From: Paenibacillus sp. Soil787
Lineage (GTDB): Bacteria; Bacillota; Bacilli; Paenibacillales; NBRC-103111
Direction of reading: 5' to 3'
Assembly: GCF_001429545.1 (NCBI RefSeq)
Contig: NZ_LMSP01000023.1
Location: 68,747-132,746 of the forward strand
DNA length: 64,000 nucleotides
This document shows, piece by piece, positions 61,466 to 64,000 of this stretch (positions are counted from its first letter, which is position 1; every line of letters starts with the position of its first letter). Under the pieces are notes generated by a model. That model was given only the letters and a program-made list of their open reading frames with translations, made no database searches and was not told the DNA's origin. The position numbers and the translations under genes were made by a program.

Positions 61466-61649
61466 ATTTGGTTATTATCATAGAACGAAAACGAGACATT
61501 GTCTGTCGAAATACGGCAATGAATCTCAGTTTTTACTAAACTGCCTTCCACTTCCCTTTTTCATATCCGCTCTTCAATTCGGTTGGCGTTGACGAACCTA
61601 GCCAAAAGGAGATCTCTCGTACCTTAGAAAACTTATACTTGTAAATAAA

Positions 61650-61668
61650 CCTGAGGCTTTGCCTCAGG
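61650..61668 (-). terminator. Terminator of the RQC-minor gene
   Basis: CCTGAGGC and GCCTCAGG form a perfect 8-bp stem with a 3-nt loop, followed on the minus strand by TTTATTT. Confidence 0.8.
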
Positions 61669-61687
61669 CCCATTGTGTCGATCAGTC

Positions 61688-62503
61688 TTAATCAAAATCA
61701 TTCCATGTGAAGCCTTCTATTTGCCTACGACGCTCTTCCCTGCAAGAAGAACAACGCTTTGGCGGCTTCCAGCCACGCATGCGGAATACATCCTGTTCCT
61801 CTACCTTCCATTCAAAACGTTTTCCGCATTCCCAGCATTTAAGCCGTTCCGCTTCGCGCGGTTGATGAAACAGGTCGGAAGTAATTCCCACTTGAGGTGC
61901 TGCACCTTCTAAAACTAAGCGACTCTTCCCCTTATTCTGAAGATGAGCAATAACCTCCATTATCGCTTTCTTCACCTTTTGATAATCGACAAGCTGCCAC
62001 TGCTTGAGCAGTGGAATGAAGCGTTCATCTGAAGTGCCCGCGACTTTCTGTAAAAAAAGTAGAATCATGCCTCGGTTGCGATCTTTCAGATAGGACATAT
62101 CTATATCGCCAATTCCAGCTTCAATCCACTGGCTCCACTGATGCAGCAGCAGATCAGTCAACTGATCACACTGGATCAGCCATCCTTTTTCTGTGAAAAT
62201 AAGCAGGGGCATATCTCGGTTGTACTGCAATTCAAGAAAATCATTCTTGATCATCCAATCGACTCGTTCTGTAATTTGCTCTATCGTCAAGTAACTATAG
62301 CAGCCATAAGCTACATTCGTGTTCAATTCCAGCTCCAACAGCCTTTTATCGCGTGAGCCCTTTAAAATTTTGGCCAACATACTCCTTCCTCCACTACCGA
62401 TCAAACTATCTGCCGCGTGAAGGATATAACGGATTTCCTCTTCTCTTAAACTAGCTGCCAGCTCCGGTTTCGACTGCTTACTCTTATGATTCAATGTAGC
62501 CAT
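61688..62503 (-). CDS. RQC-minor-type DNA-binding protein with zinc ribbon
   Basis: The 271-residue protein has an RQC-like winged helix (about 20-115: EEEIRYILHAADSLIGSGGR, LAKILKGSRDKRLLEL, FTEKGW) resembling the RecQ C-terminal domain but without helicase parts. A middle helical region and a C-terminal zinc ribbon (CWECGKRFEWKVEEQD and RCSSCREERR) follow. It likely binds DNA; its function is unknown. The start may be the ATG at 62503 or a TTG two codons earlier (GAGGAGG upstream). It is transcribed away from the SEC-C gene. Confidence 0.8.
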   Translation of the reverse strand: MATLNHKSKQSKPELAASLREEEIRYILHAADSLIGSGGRSMLAKILKGSRDKRLLELELNTNVAYGCYSYLTIEQITERVDWMIKNDFLELQYNRDMPLLIFTEKGWLIQCDQLTDLLLHQWSQWIEAGIGDIDMSYLKDRNRGMILLFLQKVAGTSDERFIPLLKQWQLVDYQKVKKAIMEVIAHLQNKGKSRLVLEGAAPQVGITSDLFHQPREAERLKCWECGKRFEWKVEEQDVFRMRGWKPPKRCSSCREERRRQIEGFTWNDFD

Positions 62504-62738
62504 GAACAACCGTTCCTCCTCGCTCTTTTTTCGGATTAACCAGCTTCAATCAACAGTTTCTTTTTCAAACCCATTCTAGTATTGTATTATTAATTATAGA
62601 CAATATTTTAATATAGCAAAACTAGAATAGAAAGGTTGTTTTCCGTGCTCACACCTAATCAGATAAAACCGTTTATTTTACACCCAGAGAGTCGTTAGCC
62701 ACGCTGCGATCAATTATTTTTCCAAAAGCAATTTATAT

Positions 62739-63848
62739 TTGAATGATGCTACACTTATGCCGCTCGTCCTTCAAAGGTTGAAGCAAGTTCAGAAGGGTGA
62801 GACCTTCTACCTGCACAAAGCCCGTTTATTCACTCAATCCAAAGAAACGATCTCCGAGATTATGGAGCTTCTTCAAGCAGCGGATATGGATGCTAACACC
62901 AAATTTCATTTAACTAATATTCTCATTCATAGCGATCTGTCTCTGCTTGAACCTTATCTGGATGTTCTGGCTCAGTCTGAGGACTTGAATAAAAGGATAC
63001 AAACCAGAAAGAACATTGCTAATTTGGAAAATGATGCTCTCTTCGATGCATTCGAACATTTCATTAAAGAAGCTTATGGCAAATACTTTAACGAGATTGA
63101 AACATTTTATGGCGACCAACTAATACATGAACTCGCAAACCGCAAGAGTGTATCGCCTGACTACATTATGCATGTACTCGATTCCTACGACCCGGACGAT
63201 TTTAGTTACGAAACTATCTTTTACACAAAATTGGCAGGTGAAATGCAGTTGGAAACGGCAACTCCACTGTTATGCAGCTTTCTGGGAGATGAAGATGATG
63301 TTCTGCCGGAAACGGCTGTGAGGGCCCTTGTTCGGATTGGCACCGAATCTGTCATTACGACATTAGCTGAAAAATACGCTGCAGCATCCGATGAATACTA
63401 TCGCCTCTTTGCATCGGATGTGTTTGGAAAAATTAAGCTGCCCGCTTCTGAGAAAGCACTGCTTGAGCTGCTGCCAAATGAAAATGATATCACTAATGCC
63501 ACTAAGCTGGCCGATGAACTGTGCGAGTTAGGCTCCACTATAGGTATCCCCTTGGTGCATGAACTCGTGGAGAATGGCTATGACAGCGGACACCTGAATC
63601 TCACGGAAAAGCTTTATGCCCATTGTGTAATGTCTGACTCTCTGCTGCCTCAGAGGAATCTCTGGAAGCGTGAGCTTGAAGAAGAGGAGAAACGACGCGC
63701 CAAACCAAATGAGATAGATCGGCTCCTTAAGGGGAAAGGTTCAGTACCAATGTTAACCCCTTTCAAGAAGATGGATAAAATAGGACGCACCGACCCTTGT
63801 CCTTGCGGCAGCGGTAAGAAATACAAGAAGTGCTGCAGCAATGCATAG
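62739..63848 (+). CDS. HEAT-like repeat protein with C-terminal SEC-C motif
   Basis: The 369-residue protein is helical, with HEAT-like repeats (about 60-300) and a C-terminal SEC-C zinc motif DPCPCGSGKKYKKCC, known from SecA and many stand-alone proteins. The cellular role is unknown. The start is uncertain: a TTG at 62739 and an ATG at 62757 both lack a Shine-Dalgarno sequence. In the 24 upstream codons before an in-frame stop there is no better start. An A+T-rich 230-bp gap separates it from the divergent RQC-minor gene. Confidence 0.8.
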   Translation: MNDATLMPLVLQRLKQVQKGETFYLHKARLFTQSKETISEIMELLQAADMDANTKFHLTNILIHSDLSLLEPYLDVLAQSEDLNKRIQTRKNIANLENDALFDAFEHFIKEAYGKYFNEIETFYGDQLIHELANRKSVSPDYIMHVLDSYDPDDFSYETIFYTKLAGEMQLETATPLLCSFLGDEDDVLPETAVRALVRIGTESVITTLAEKYAAASDEYYRLFASDVFGKIKLPASEKALLELLPNENDITNATKLADELCELGSTIGIPLVHELVENGYDSGHLNLTEKLYAHCVMSDSLLPQRNLWKRELEEEEKRRAKPNEIDRLLKGKGSVPMLTPFKKMDKIGRTDPCPCGSGKKYKKCCSNA

Positions 63849-63862
63849 AAACATAAACGAAT

Positions 63863-63947
63863 AAGCGCGAAAACCGCGCTTTCAGCGAGAGTTCGGTGGG
63901 CTGAAGCTCGCCAACAGTATCTGAGAGGTCGGAAATCGACTTCTCAG
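63863..63947. repeat. Palindromic intergenic repeat, inverted copy C
   Basis: Two hairpins, AAGCGCG-AAAAC-CGCGCTT (63863-63881) and CTGAGAGGTCG-GAAAT-CGACTTCTCAG (63921-63947), resemble those in copies A and B but occur in the opposite order, as expected for an inverted copy. The first may also act as a weak terminator. Confidence 0.6.
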
Positions 63948-64000
63948 ATGACCCTCCCATTCTATCGGTATTTCGAAAGTAACAAGATAAAACTTGACTG

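Overview
The window looks like chromosomal DNA of a Gram-positive, endospore-former-type bacterium of the Paenibacillaceae (Paenibacillus or a close relative). This is inferred from the protein families (OhrR, YhaM, YunC, DUF1003, Lpl-type sugar transporters, RQC-minor and SEC-C proteins), strong Shine-Dalgarno sequences, frequent TTG/GTG starts and many hairpin-type intergenic repeats. No rRNA, canonical tRNA, prophage or CRISPR array was seen. Most genes lie on the minus strand.

Layout. 1-650: palindromic repeats, one split by a MITE-like insert. 657-8400: a small lipoprotein, Dps, the methionine-salvage pair mtnK-mtnA, a Gfo/Idh oxidoreductase with an AraC regulator, a VanY-type carboxypeptidase and MetY. 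8548-14069: a four-gene ABC efflux operon whose distal ATPase carries a C-terminal AbrB-like domain. 14776-17033: a polar amino acid ABC importer. 17263-25082: YunC, DUF1003, signalling proteins (PAS histidine kinase, PAS-GGDEF-EAL), DUF423, an AEC transporter and OhrR. 25241-26493: a class I isoprenoid-synthase-like enzyme followed by a 79-aa NHLP-type RiPP precursor ending in Trp, a candidate new prenylated-peptide system, facing an orphan 7TMR-DISM histidine kinase.

28626-39856: a catabolic cluster with a NitT/TauT-type ABC importer, three deaminase-type amidohydrolases, a creatininase-family hydrolase, a flavoprotein and a Rieske oxygenase, divergent from an Lrp/AsnC regulator with palindromic sites at the promoter. 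The substrate is probably an N-heterocycle but is unknown. 39917-42265: YhaM, then a truncated gene in a repeat-rich stretch.

42266-52637: an RNA-repair island. One operon holds RlaP-type nucleotidyltransferase, RtcB, AAA+ ATPase, KptA and TatD. It is preceded by a 29-codon leader ORF and an intrinsic terminator, which suggests attenuation. A VapBC toxin-antitoxin pair is transcribed divergently. A second operon, rtcB2 and DIP1984, is followed by a tRNA-like RNA candidate with a textbook T-arm. Two WYL regulators diverge from rtcB2. The toxin could break RNA and the flanking enzymes could heal and reseal it, with the WYL proteins and the leader as damage sensors; this is inference.

52733-61465: a carbohydrate locus (membrane AraC-type sensor regulator, GH95 glycosidase, Lpl-type ABC importer) bracketed by two near-identical catabolite-repression boxes. 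61688-63848: an RQC-minor DNA-binding protein and a HEAT/SEC-C protein. The window closes with an inverted copy of the repeat family that opens it. Start codons were chosen by Shine-Dalgarno spacing; two genes appear to start at CTG.
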